From Reclinomonas americana ATCC 50394 (lineage: Eukaryota > Jakobida > Jakobea > Jakobida): a stretch of DNA of 64,000 bases. Below are positions 35,260 through 47,765 of the stretch, piece by piece. The translations under genes and the position numbers were made by a program. The stretch is taken from contig PS015081.1 in the NCBI GenBank assembly GCA_048213135.1, forward strand, positions 185,546 to 249,545. The letters run 5' to 3'. The notes under the pieces are model-generated. The model did no database searches. It was given only the letters and a program-made list of their open reading frames with translations, and was not told the origin of the DNA. Each line of letters opens with the position of its first letter. Position 1 is the stretch's first letter.

Positions 35260-35803
35260 AGTCCCCTGCATTCCTATTCTCCGTCTCTCAATCACACTCT
35301 TCCCTCCCCTCCTCCCCCCTCCCCTTCTCTCCTCCCCCTCTCTCCTCCTCTATCTCCCACACAAACCTCAAAGTCGGCCAGCATAAAGTCGAGAGCCTCA
35401 GGTCGCTGACCACCCGCACCCACCGACTCAATGCTCTTCCACACATTCGACACAATCGCCGACAACAACTGCTCATCAATGCCCTCCGTGCTCTTGCCCG
35501 CAAGCAGGTTGCCCTCACCATTGAACAGACTGCGGAAGAAGAAGAAGAAAAAGAGCGTGTGTGAGAGAGTGCACATGTTCACATCTGCAACACTCACACA
35601 CACACTGTTGCGTCATTTCTCTCTCTCGCTGTGTGCGTGTGTGTGTATGAGAGAGCGCGCGCATGTGTTGCACGTGTGGCATCACTCACACGTGTGTGTG
35701 CGAATCTCTGTGTCTTTGTGTGTCGCTAACTCAACAGAGCACTTCGCACGCCGTGGTCGACGGCTTGTTCCAGAACGGGCGGCAATGCCTTGGCCTTCAG
35801 CAT
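33719..35803 (-). CDS. LAMTOR2: Ragulator complex subunit LAMTOR2 (roadblock/LC7 fold)
   Basis: LAMTOR2 (p14) is part of the lysosomal Ragulator scaffold that anchors Rag GTPases for mTORC1 signalling. Three minus-strand exons join to about 125 residues, the family's usual length. Exon 1 from ATG 35803 is MLKAKALPPVLEQAVDHGVR, then SALL. Exon 2 has GEGNLLAGKSTEGIDEQLLS, IVSNVWKSIESVG and LDFMLADFE. Exon 3 is GGRLCVVPISKVLLCLVATS, PFGLLRSKAVVLQQAIS and VPFSQIIEQ, stopping at 33719-33721. This follows the LAMTOR2 pattern closely: M-L-x-x-K-A-L, then G-x-L-L-A, I-x-S-N-x-W, then G-x-x-x-I/V-x-x-x-x-x-L-L-C, G-x-L-x-x-K-A. The second intron (33866-35366, about 1.5 kb with a 642-bp gap) is exceptional in this window. 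The AAMP stop lies 85 bp upstream on the same strand. Confidence 0.85.
33930..35225. repeat. Degenerate minisatellite in the second intron of LAMTOR2
   Basis: The intron is built of diverged copies of roughly 50-60 bp sharing cores such as AATGTGACGCTCTC, GTGCAAGCTGTG and CCTCTGCCACAGTGACTG. Copies can be seen at about 34018, 34060, 34135, 34195, 34285, 34330, 34372 and 34407, and again after the gap at 35160-35215. The N run 34518-35159 probably reflects more of the same repeat that could not be assembled. A long CT tract follows at 35228-35260. No convincing exon lies inside. Confidence 0.75.
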
Positions 35804-35888
35804 TCTCTCTCACACTTGTTTGAACGGTGATTGAGAAAAAACACGCAGGACGAGGGACATCGGAACATTTCTCTCTACGTGAAGTCTT

Positions 35889-38713
35889 TTACATGGTCCA
35901 CACCATGGCGGTGCCGTCATCGCCGCATGTGACAACTGCAGCGCCACTGGAGAAGACGCCCATGTCGAGAATGACATCGCGATGGCCGCGCCATTGTCGC
36001 GTGCATGTCGCTGTGCGGGCATCCCACAGACGGAGTACGCGATCGGCGCATGCGGTGAAGAGCAGTGGTTCGGTGGGGTGGAAGGCCACGCGGGTGACGC
36101 TGTTGGGGTGTGGGCAGGCGCGACGAAGGCGCAGTGAGGAGAGGTCCCAGATGCGCATCGAGTCGTCGTTGCTGCCAGTGGCCACCAAGCCCATTCTGTG
36201 GAGACGCAGGGGGTGAGGCGGTGGGCGGCACTGTGACTCGCATGCATGTTTTTACGCAACACTTTTGAGAGGGCCACGGATTCGATCTCGGCCTCGTGAC
36301 CCGTCAGCTTGCCGATGACCTGCGGGGGAGATGGGGTGAGTTGCGAAAGAAATGCGCTTGGAAGTCAACAACCACACACACACACACCTTGCCGGTGCCC
36401 GTGTTGATGACCGCCGCCACCGAGTCGAGCGACCCAGAAACGAGGACATTGGCGTGCTCGGCAGTCGACGCAAGGCACGTCACACCGTCCTCGTGTACGT
36501 CTGCATGCGGCGATTGTCGGCGATGCGGCGATAAAGGGGAAGTGATAAAAATCGCACGCAACTGCTGACAACGCGGACCGTGCTGCCGCTCTTCGGATCC
36601 CAGATGCGCACCGTGGTGTCTGCGCTGCCCGTGTAGATTTGCTTGCCTGCGCGCGGGAGGGGAGAAGGAGGAAGCGATGAGAAAGAAAGGGGCGATGACG
36701 AGAGCTCAGAGCAGCGACCCAACATTTACCAAGCGAGGACATGATGAACAAGGAGCAAACATAAAGAGTTCCAAGCTTCAAAAAAGGAGCAAAGAAATAG
36801 AGGAGCAGGGAAGGAACGGAAAGACACAAGTGCAGGAAGAGGAAGAGACACGAATTTGCAGAATCGCAGGCGCGATACAGAAGGATCGAAACCAAGCAGC
36901 ACGTGCATCCATCTGCCTTCATACACCCTTCTACCTCCATAGAAAAAGTGGTGCAGAGACACGAGTCTGCATGATCAAGGAACGGAAAGACACGAGTGCA
37001 AGAAGAAGATGGGTCACGAGTCTGCAGGATCAAAGACGCGATGCTAGGTTCGAAACCAAGCAGCACATGCATCCATCTGCCCCGTTCATGACAGACGTGC
37101 TGCAGAGGAACTGTGTGCAGTACTCTCTCACTCTTTGTCTCTCTCTCTCTGTCTCTCTCATTTCTCCTGTCAACACATGCATCCTACTGCTTTTATACAC
37201 CTTCTACCTCCATCACCCTTTCCTTCTGACTTCATGCCTCTATTCCCTTCCACGCACCATCAGGAGAGAACTGGCCACACAGCACAGCATCGCCGTGACC
37301 CGACATCACGTGCATCACAGCGCCCGAGGCACCGTTCCACAGCCACACCATGCCGCCCGAATCACCACCACACAACACGTCGCCCTTCTGGTGCCAATCG
37401 ATCCACTGCACGACTCAAAAACACATGAGCATCGCGCACCAAAAAAAAAAAAACACGACAAAGAGGCGGATCACACCTCCACTTCCGCACTGGCCTCCAG
37501 ATCCTGCACGAGCTTCCCATCGCCAACGCTCCACACCTTGACATGCGCATCCATGCACGCCGTGGCCACCAGCGATCCCGACGCATTGAACCGCACCGAT
37601 GTCACCGTCTCGCCTTGCGCTGCATCGCAAGACTCAGCAACACACAAAAGGGCGACAAAAAGAACAACAGAGACGCAACGTCCGAGCTCAAACAGCGTCG
37701 CAGCCTCGCACGTGGGATCGTCAGTGGTCTTCCACAAAAAGGCGCGATCGTCGCCACCTCCAGAGGCCAACACCGTGCTGTCAGTCGGGTGGAAGGCCAC
37801 AGTGTACACCGCGTCTACAGACAAGGAGAGTGAGCGACACACACACTTGCACACACTTCCACACACTTGCACACACTTTCACACACTTTCACACACTTTC
37901 ACACACTTTCACACTCTCTCACACACTTCCACACTCTCTCACACACTTGCACACACTTTCACACACTTCCACACACTTGCACACACTTGCACACACTTCC
38001 ACACACTTTCACACACTTGCACACACTTTCACACACTTGCACACACTACACACACTACACACACTTACACACACTCGCACACACTTCACACACTTAGCAC
38101 ACACTTGCACACACTTGCACNNNNNNNNNNNNNNNNNNNNTACCCACGCGTCTACAGGACCAAGGACGAGTGACGCGAACACACACACTGCACACACTCA
38201 CACACTTGCACACACTTCGACACCACTTTCGACACACTTCACACACTTTCACACTCTCTCACACACTTCCACACTCTCTCACACACTTGCACACACTTTC
38301 ACACACTTCCACACACTTGCACACACTTGCACACACTTCCACACACTTTCACACACTTGCACACACTTTCACACACTTGCACACACTTACACACACTTAC
38401 ACACACTTACACACACTTGCACACACTTCCACACACTTGCACACACTTGCACACACTTGCACACACTTACACACACTTACACACACTTGCACACACTTCC
38501 ACACACTTGCACACACTTGCACACACTTACACACACTTACACACACTTACACACACTTGCACACACTTTCACACACTTCCACACACACTTGCACACACTT
38601 ACACACACTTTCACACACTTCCACACACTCCCACACACTCCCACACACTTTTACACACTTTTACACACTTGCACACACTTATACACACTTATACACACTT
38701 GCACACACACACA

Positions 38714-38744
<31 letters not shown>

Positions 38745-39197
38745 GACTGACCCGTGTGCCCGCGGAAAAACGCTGTGCACTCTGCGCCCATGTCCTCATC
38801 CACCTCGTCATCGTCGCCCTCTTCTCCCTCCGCGCCTTCTCCTCCTTCCTCGCCTTCCTCCTCCTCATCATCCTCATCGCCCTCATTGCCGACCTCAATG
38901 ACATCGACGATATCCGACGGGTCGATGAAGTTGCCCTCTTCGTCGTAGAAGCCGGTCTGTGTAATGTCGCCGCCTTTGTGTGTGACAGAGAGAGAGAGAG
39001 AGTGAGAAAGAGAGTGCGCGTGACATGTCGCGGAACAAACACGCGAACGCACCTGCGTCGTCCGGTCGCCGCTCGTCGCCGCCTTCACCGTCACCACTGC
39101 CACTGTTGCCGGCCTGTGCGGAGAACGCCGAGTGTGAGACGAGAGAGAGAGAGAGACATGTCAACTTGTGCAACAAAAGACGCACTGATGCGCTCAT
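35889..39197 (-). CDS. AAMP: AAMP / Sqt1-type WD40 protein
   Basis: Orthologues act in the cytosol; yeast Sqt1 is a chaperone for ribosomal protein uL16 (Rpl10). The first exon is MSAS (ATG 39197), spliced to AGNSGSGDGEGGDERRPDD, then ITQTGFYDEEGNFIDPSDIV and a long Asp/Glu tract, as in AAMP. WD blades follow: AFHPTDSTVLASGGGDDRAF, SVRFNASGSLVATACMDAHV with KVWSVGDGKLVQDLE, WIDWHQKGDVLCGGDSGGMV, QIYTGSADTTVRIWDPKSGS, GVTCLASTAEHANVLVSGSL, GLVATGSNDDSMRIWDLSSL, HPTEPLLFTACADRVLRLWD and ILDMGVFSSGAAVVTCGDDG, ending AMVWTM at 35889-35891. The W-x-x-W-H-P/Q block between blades and the acidic N-terminus are AAMP traits. Two introns are very long: about 36650-37256 and about 37817-38750. Exon joins around 36200-36330 are approximate. 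Confidence 0.85.
36809..37082. repeat. Direct repeat of about 105 bp inside an AAMP intron
   Basis: The stretch 36810-36918 (beginning AAGGAACGGAAAGACACAAG, ending CGTGCATCCATCTGCC) recurs at 36977-37081 (AAGGAACGGAAAGACACGAG ... CATGCATCCATCTGCC) with small insertions and substitutions. Both copies hold TCGAAACCAAGCAGCAC. They lie between the AAMP exons for FSPDG and KQIYTGSADT, so they are intronic. An open frame of about 500 codons runs across both this and the following decamer repeat but has no protein-like content. Confidence 0.7.
37838..38716. repeat. Decamer minisatellite (CACACTTNCA)n in an AAMP intron
   Basis: About 880 bp of near-perfect 10-bp units of the form CTTNCACACA, where N is G, C, T or A. 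A 20-N gap at 38121-38140 and a short unique stretch (38141-38180, TACCCACGCG...) lie between two blocks. The unit contains no stop codon in the plus-strand frames, so all three frames stay open with a ten-residue His/Thr-rich period; this is a by-product of the repeat. It ends in (CA)n and (CT)n tracts at 38700-38745, just before the AAMP exon with the acidic tract. Confidence 0.85.
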
Positions 39198-39431
39198 GCT
39201 TCTTTCCGGATGCAGTTGATGCTTGCTCACAGGAGGACTAGCGAAAGAAAGAAAGAAACGGCGGAGCTTTGCTCGCACACAAACGCGCGCTAATCGGAGA
39301 CTCTCCTTCTCTCGCACTCCGCGTCGATTGCCTTCCCGCCAGCGAGCACGGAAGAGACAAACCAATCTGTCCCACATAGCATATCTTTCGCACTTGTCGG
39401 AGCAATCGCACATCTCCACACAACACAGACT

Positions 39432-41350
<1,919 letters not shown>

Positions 41351-41438
41351 AACAAGCGTACGGAGGATGAGAGTGGTGATGCACAGCCGGCCTGTTCAGC
41401 TCCGACAAAAAAGGAAAAACACTTAAATTTATAAAAAG

Positions 41439-41656
41439 GAAATGCGAGCACTCCCGCCCTTTCCACGCTGGCTGTTGTTCATATCACGCGAAAGAATTGA
41501 GGCAGTCATTGCACTCCATCTCTTCACATTCATCTCCCGCCCGAGAATGCCTGCTTACCGGAGAACAATGACGAGGTGTTCAGGCACATGTTCGCGTCAC
41601 TCTGCGGCTTCATCGCGCACACTCTGTCACAAGCACAAGCAAATGCAGGTTCGCGG

Positions 41657-41688
<32 letters not shown>

Positions 41689-43235
41689 GCTGTGCGCGCA
41701 TGTGTTTGTGGGACTCCTGCTGTCTGCATGCATCATGATCATGATCGTGTCTCCGTGTGGGATGATGTCCTCATTTGCGTGTTTTGATACTTGCAGCCTC
41801 TCCGGTGCGGAAGCGCCAGCGATTGCTTCCCAGCACAGTGCAGAGTGAGGCTGCCACATGCACTGAGGCAGCCGTGGCCACAAGCGACGCTGGACCGATA
41901 TATGTCGGCGCTGGAAGACCAAGACGGATTCCTATTGCGATAGCCTTGGCGACGGAGGGCCTGCCGGTGCTCGATTCAGTACGCTCAGCCTGCAGGTGAA
42001 TGATCAAGCGCGAGTGCACGCCCTCCGCCGTGACGCTGCGGAGTTGGTTCTCGACAATGACTGCGTGCATGCGTATGCGCGTGCGGTACTCTGGTGGACC
42101 GGCTGTTTACGATCGTGGTCAGAGTTGCTTGCAAAACGCTGGCTGACGCCTCGTGACGTCGCTGCGCTGCGGTTCTGCTGCCGAGCGCTATTTCCTCGTC
42201 GATATGGGTCGGGAATCTTCNNNNNNNNNNNNNNNNNNNNNNNNNNNNNNNNNNNNNNNNNNNNNNNNNNNNNNNNNNNNNNNNNNNNNNNNNNNNNNNN
42301 NNNNNNNNNNNNNNNNNNNNNNNNNNNNNNNNNNNNNNNNNNNNNNNNNNNNNNNNNNNNNNNNNNNNNNNNNNNNNNNNNNNNNNNNNNNNNNNNNNNN
42401 NNNNNNNNNNNNNNNNNNNNNNNNNNNNNNNNNNNNNNNNNNNNNNNNNNNNNNNNNNNNNNNNNNNNNNNNNNNNNNNNNNNNNNNNNNNNNNNNNNNN
42501 NNNNNNNNNNNNNNNNNNNNNNNNNNNNNNNNNNNNNNNNNNNNNNNNNNNNNNNNNNNNNNNNNNNNNNNNNNNNNNNNNNNNNNNNNNNNNNNNNNNN
42601 NNNNNNNNNNNNNNNNNNNNNNNNNNNNNNNNNNNNNNNNNNNNNNNNNNNNNNNNNNNNNNNNNNNNNNNNNNNNNNNNNNNNNNNNNNNNNNNNNNNN
42701 NNNNNNNNNNNNNNNNNNNNNNNNNNNNNNNNNNNNNNNNNNNNNNNNNNNNNNNNNNNNNNNNNNNNNNNNNNNNNNNNNNNNNNNNNNNNNNNNNNNN
42801 NNNNNNNNNNNNNNNNNNNNNNNNNNNNNNNNNNNNNNNNNNNNNNNNNNNNNNNNNNNNNNNNNNNNNNNNNNNNNNNNNNNNNNNNNNNNNNNNNNNN
42901 NNNNNNNNNNNNNNNNNNNNNNNNNNNNNNNNNNNNNNNNNNNNNNNNNNNNNNNNNNNNNNNNNNNNNNNNNNNNNNNNNNNNNNNNNNNNNNNNNNNN
43001 NNNNNNNNNNNTCTGGATCTGTTTCCTCGGGGGCCCGGGATTCCGAATGTGAGACCTGCGTCGACCCTTCCTGGGTCTTCGCGACGGCTTCGGTTGCGTC
43101 TGTCACGTTGATCGGCACTTGGTGAGTACGTGTTAGACATAGCGGTGCGCGGATCCGGAATGATATGAATGTTAATGTGTGTGCATTCTGCTTTGCAGTG
43201 CCGGGCTTGGTGCATTCCCACATCGAACACCGTAA
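41439..43235 (+). CDS. Unrecognised gene, middle lost in an assembly gap
   Basis: Plausible exons flank the 791-bp gap 42221-43011. Before it: LPPENACLPENNDEVFRHMF, ASLCGFIAHTLSQAQANA, joined in frame across an intron (GTTCGC...CTTGCAG, about 41647-41797) to ASPVRKRQRLLPSTVQSEAA, then SDAGPIYVGAGRPRRIPIAI. After that comes NDQARVHALRRDAAELVLDN, VHAYARAVLWWTGCLRSWSE and LLAKRWLTPRDVAALRFCCR. After it: SGSVSSGARDSECETCVDPS, WVFATASVASVTLIGT, then after an intron CAGLGAFPHRTP and TAA 43233-43235. The segments look like real coding exons by phase and composition, but no domain was recognised. ATG 41439 is only a candidate start. Confidence 0.4.
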
Positions 43236-43723
43236 ATTCCACGGCGACGCTCACGCGTTGTCGAGCTGCGAGCATCCGTGCTTGCGGTTGTTTCCAAGAA
43301 GTATCTCCAAACTTGTGAGTTGGTGTACTCCGGCTGTTTCATTTGGGATGGCGTTGGTGCTGACTCACTCCCTCCCTGCCTCTCCCTTGCGCCACATTAA
43401 CAGGAAAGAAATAGTTGCGCGACCTATGCGAGTTTCTTCCTCCGAATTCGATTAATGTGCGCGTACTCACGTGACTGTTGTTCTCTATTTGTGTTTGTCT
43501 CTTGCTCGGCGCACTCTATATGCCTGCAGGTGAAAGGTGAGCTTGCACCCCCTCCCTGTCAATTGCTGCTCGTTCCTGACTGCTTTTCCCGCCATTTTTG
43601 CTTTCCATATTTGTCGGAATGCCGTTGACTGACAGCCGGCGGCAGCGGAATGAGTTGTTGTTCGTTTTTTCCAGTAGTAGTGAATCGCAGAAGAGGCATT
43701 TGTTATATTTCTCTGTCTTCTCG
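43236..43723. other. Intergenic or 3' UTR stretch
   Basis: Between the TAA at 43235 and the convergent stop at 43724. It contains intron-like ends (GTGAGTTGG at 43314, ATTAACAG near 43402) and short open frames, so a 3' exon or UTR intron of the upstream gene is possible. I see no gene that I can support. Confidence 0.4.
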
Positions 43724-44572
43724 TCACAAGCAGAAGAAGGCACGCAGTTGCACAAACTCTTGCATGGCGGTCGACTCGCTGTTGTCAAACGCCAGCGAGT
43801 AGGCCACGTAGAAGTTCCTCTTGGCCTCGTCGTACTGCGAGCGATTCAGTGAGCGCAAAAGGGGGAGAGACTACAAAGGCCTCGATGCAACACCCGCCAG
43901 CCCCACCTTCCAAAAGTTGATGCTGGGACCCGTCAGCGTCGTCATCCATGTTCTGCACCGTCGTTCAGTCATCATCGTGTGTGAAGAATCACACACAAGC
44001 GAGTGTACAGCACGCAACGAGTGGTCCTTGCCCATGAAGAATTGACCTGCACGCGTACACAGAGAGCGCATATCAGCGATGCATCTAGCAAACAAAGAGA
44101 AGGATATCCACCGACGCACCCTCGGTGAAGGTGATGCGATCGTACGAAACCGGATTCAACAGCGTGTCCGTATGCAGCGGACCATATATCGTGGCCGACG
44201 AGCGCTGCAGTCGACATACAATGAACATACGCACTCGCACACTGAGAGAGACAAGGAGGAAAAGCGACGGAACTGTGTACGGGAAGATCACATCGGCATC
44301 GAACACGCCGGCACCCGCACGAATCGGGATAAACATCCGTGGCCTACAACACAGACATGAGTCTCAGTCTCTCTCACACACGCACACGCTCACTCACACA
44401 CTCACCTCTGCTTCGGCTGGTACTGCACACAAGGCGCCTCTTCATGCTCAACAACTTCCGCCTCTTCCTCCTCCTCCTCTTCCACCACATGCTTGCGTCG
44501 CTTTCGATGCGGCTGTGGCACACAATCGCCGTCACGCTGCGTGCTGAACGAAAGCACACGCTCGACTTCCAT
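43724..44572 (-). CDS. Unknown protein of about 160 residues with acidic N-terminal tract
   Basis: Five or six short exons join cleanly on the minus strand. ATG 44572 opens MEVERVLSFSTQRDGDCVPQ, then a basic PHRKRRKHVV, a Glu tract, VQYQPKQRPRMFIPIRAGAG with VFDAD, RSSATIYGPLHTDTLLNPVS, YDRITFTEGQFFMGKDHSTW, MTTLTGPSINFWKYDEAKRN, FYVAYSLAFDNSESTAMQEF and VQLRAFFCL, with TGA at 43724-43726. All four inner joins keep the frame with GT-AG introns, and the exons have dense aromatic and charged residues, so it is very likely a real globular protein. No family was recognised. HRKRRK could be a nuclear signal. Confidence 0.6.
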
Positions 44573-44937
44573 TCTCTCTCGCACAAAGAAGCAAAAGGCA
44601 CGCGCTAACGGACATGACTCACTGTGCGCTGATTGTCACCTTCGATATTTGCGTGTGAGCGCGCGTTGTGTGTGTCTCTGCCTGCCTGTGTGTGTGCGTG
44701 TGTGGTCGCGCTCTCTGTGTGTGCCACTCCACGCGACACACGCGCGCGCGAGCAAATGGAGGCCGCTGTGAGAGACGGTTTGTCAAGAGCGCAGTCTGTC
44801 TCTTTCTTCCTCTGCTTCTCTGCGCGCATGTGTGTGCGTGTGGAGAGACAGTGTGAGAGACAGTGTGTGTATGTGTGTGTGAATCCGCATCCTCGCGGCA
44901 CGCACTCATAATTGGTTCTCATTAATCAATCGTTACA
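44573..44937. other. Intergenic region rich in GTGTGT and CTCTCT, possible first exon of the next gene
   Basis: Low-complexity TG/TC-rich sequence between divergent genes. An ATG at 44756 opens MEAAVRDGLSRAQ before a GT, and could be the first exon of the downstream gene, but no join to the next exon kept the frame. Otherwise nothing recognisable. Confidence 0.35.
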
Positions 44938-47737
44938 AACCAGCGGTCGACCTATTACGTTCGCAACAACGCGACGCACTGCGTGACGCATTGAGTCAAG
45001 AGCGACAACGGCACTATCGCTCTCTATCGCGGACACGAGGACCTCCACAGTTGTTGCCGCAGCCGTACCACACTCACTCGCACCTCCGATCGACGTCGGC
45101 AGAGGAGGAGGCGCACGAGGTGTCGCAGTTGGGAGGTGGTGGAGGTGGCGGTGGAAGTGGAGCAGCTGCAGCAGTCGATGTCGCTGCGATGATGATGACT
45201 GGGGTGCCGCCGGCAAGCTCGTTGAAGATTCGCAAGCGGCATGTTCCCGGGCAGTGGAGACATGCGGCAAAGGTCCCCTCGGTGCGCCCCCCTCTGGTCG
45301 CTGTTCTCGCGTGTGTGCGTCTCTCTCACGTCTTCCCCTCCGCGTGTGTCCGTAGAACCTGTCGGACGGTGTCACTTGGCAGCAGGTTGCCGCCAATCTC
45401 TCTGGTATTGAGAAACGGAGTGGTGTTTTTGAAGCGCGTGGAGGGTGCTCGAGCTCACTCTCGTGTGTGCAGATGGTTCGTCGGCGGATGAGTATGTGCG
45501 ACAGTGGCTGGATACGGGCATGGGTGGAAGGTGTGTAGTGGGTGTCGATGATGCAAGTGAGACGAATGGCGGTGGCAGTCTGCGATGCTAATGCTGGGAG
45601 GACGCAGAATGCTGCGGAGACCGCCATTGGCGCTGACGGAGCGCGGGCTCATCTCGTGTCCGCCGCACGCTGTGGAGGTGCCTGACATGAGTGACTCTCG
45701 TGCCACCCGCGTGGCACGACCGCCACCGGTTGCGTTGACGAGGTTACCGAATCAGAACATCTTTCTGGAGAATGGTCACGGCTCGCGGCCGGGCTCAGTG
45801 CGGCAGGAGATTAGCGAGGCCGGCGGCGTGCTGGAGGGCGGCATTGGGCCGTCGGCAGTGGCCAATCCGGCACTGAGCAGTACACTGTTCAGTCCGCAGC
45901 CGTTGACGACGGCCGTGGCCGCCGCCGCAGTCGCCGCCGCTGCAGCTGCAGCTGCCGCCACGAATTTCAGAGTAACAGCCGGAGCCAAGTCTGATCTTGG
46001 TCTGGATGCAGGGGGGATCACGGGAACCCGATTGGCGCCAGAGCGAGTGCGCAGTCGCTCGCTACTATCACATTGGCCGGCGGCTGTTCACGAACTGTAT
46101 CCCGTATCTGAATTGCAACTGCAAGCGAGCGGAGTCGCCGCGGGCACCAGCAGCACTCTGGAGATGTTTGTGAACCACATTCCCAATGCGCTCCCGCCCT
46201 CGCCCACACGAAGCGGTCCAAGTTGCGCATGCTGCTCTCGTGGATGACCCTGTCTGTGCTTGCTGCTCATTTGGCGATTTATTGCGTTGTAGCTGCCATG
46301 GCACCACGCAAGCACCACCGACTGACGTTGCAGAACACGGATGGCCTGATGGAGACCATGTTGTCGCCGACTGCGGCTCGACCACCCGCTGGCGCGGACT
46401 CTGACCAGCAGCGACATTACGGCAAGGTCAGTTGTGCAATCCATCAAGCACGTTGGCGGCTTCCCCTCACTTTGGAAAACAACATAGGGACCACACCACC
46501 ATCACCACCACCATCACCAAAAGCAGCCGCATGAGGGTCCGCTGGATTTCGTAGTTGCTGCTACCTCGGCGGCCAACGCTTCTGGCCGGCACCCGCTTCT
46601 CGAAGTCGGCAACGCCCAGTCGCTGCCGGAGCTCAGACCACTCGTCGCACCACAGCCGCGTTTTCCCGGCATTCATCCCCCATTACATGCACCGCAGCGT
46701 GTGGAGCACGTGCGTGAGTCGGACCCCGGACACTACTCGCCGAAACTCGAAAGCGTGGACATTTTGGCGCGGCTCGTGCGCTCCAAGCACACGAACAGCA
46801 GTCCGCATGTGGCGCTCACCGCCGGTGCGTCGCTGGAAAAGTGCTGACATTCGCAGTTGACGCCATGCATGCTGACCGTGTGCTTGTGTGACAGCAATTG
46901 CGACGACGGCGAATGCCTACAAGAGACTACGAAGGAAACGACCGCCCATTGTCGACGTGTCGTACCTGAAACGGGAGCCGGCATTGCGGTGCGTAAGTGT
47001 GTGTGCACAGGCGCGTCGTCTGTTATTGAGCTTTCACTGATTCGCTCGCCCCTCTGACCGCAGCGGCCGCGTGGTGGCCCCATTTACTGTGGTCGACGAG
47101 AGGCAGAAGGAGGACTCGATCCGTGCGCTGATGCCGCGACCGCACTCCCTGACGCCACTTCAGGCCGCAGACGTGGAAGAGGAGAGCAACGGGGTGAGTG
47201 GAGCGAGGTGCTCGACGAAGGAGTAAGTTGCGACTGACATGCTGTCGCAGAGCCTGTCCTCGGACGATGACAGCATCTCGGCGTCTCCGTGCTCTCCCCC
47301 CGTGATTCCCACTCTTTCTGCCGACCAGCAGTTGCGTGACTGCACGTGCGGTTCCATGCGTGTCTGTGTGTTGTTGACGTATTCGTCTGCGTGCAGTGAC
47401 CCACCTGCGAGAATAAGCCGCGGGCACGACATGCCGTCGGCGCTGACGGGTGCCGATTTCGCGGAAGACTTGACCTCGTGGGAGGATGCTGACGGCGACG
47501 ACGGCGCAGGTCTTTAATCGTCCTTGTTCTTGCACTCGGATCGCAAGTTGTGTTCACACGATGCTCTGTCGCGCAGAGATCGCACGGTGGCAAAACGGCG
47601 AGCTCAGCGACGAAGCCAACGACGGGGACGATGAGGCCGACAATGGCGGTAACTATGGCGAGGGTGATGACGACGACGATGGTGACGACGACGACGACGA
47701 CTATGACGACTACGACGACGATGACGATGAGAGATAG
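44938..47737 (+). CDS. Low-complexity protein with octa-His, poly-Ala and acidic tail, probably nuclear
   Basis: The first clear exon reads VDLLRSQQRDALRDALSQER, then Gly and Ala tracts and SSLKIRKRHVPGQWRHAAK. Next are LSDGVTWQQVAANLS and DGSSADEYVRQWLDTGMGGR, joined in frame to MLRRPPLALTERGLISCPPH. Then come NQNIFLENGHG, a long Ala run, LEMFVNHIPNALPPSPTRSG, MAPRKHHRLTLQNTDGLMET, a natural GPHHHHHHHHQKQ stretch (46492-46524), and ESDPGHYSPKLESVDILARL. Further on are RLRRKRPPIVDVSYLKREPA and VVAPFTVVDERQKEDSIRAL, a Ser/Pro block, and ADFAEDLTSWEDADG. The protein ends in a run of Asp/Tyr from GAC triplets at TAG 47735-47737. Basic patches and the composition suggest a nuclear regulator. No domain was recognised. 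The start is not resolved. Confidence 0.5.
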
Positions 47738-47765
47738 CAGTGTACTATAAGCTGTGGTTATACGA

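Noticed and set aside
34372-35564. Long open frames across the N run
   Set aside because: They consist mainly of unknown bases; the flanks are the intronic minisatellite of LAMTOR2.
36677-38901. Open plus-strand frames of 240-500 codons with His/Thr-rich repeats
   Set aside because: They are created by a stop-free 10-bp minisatellite and by intronic repeats of the minus-strand AAMP gene; all three frames are open and the composition follows the repeat unit.
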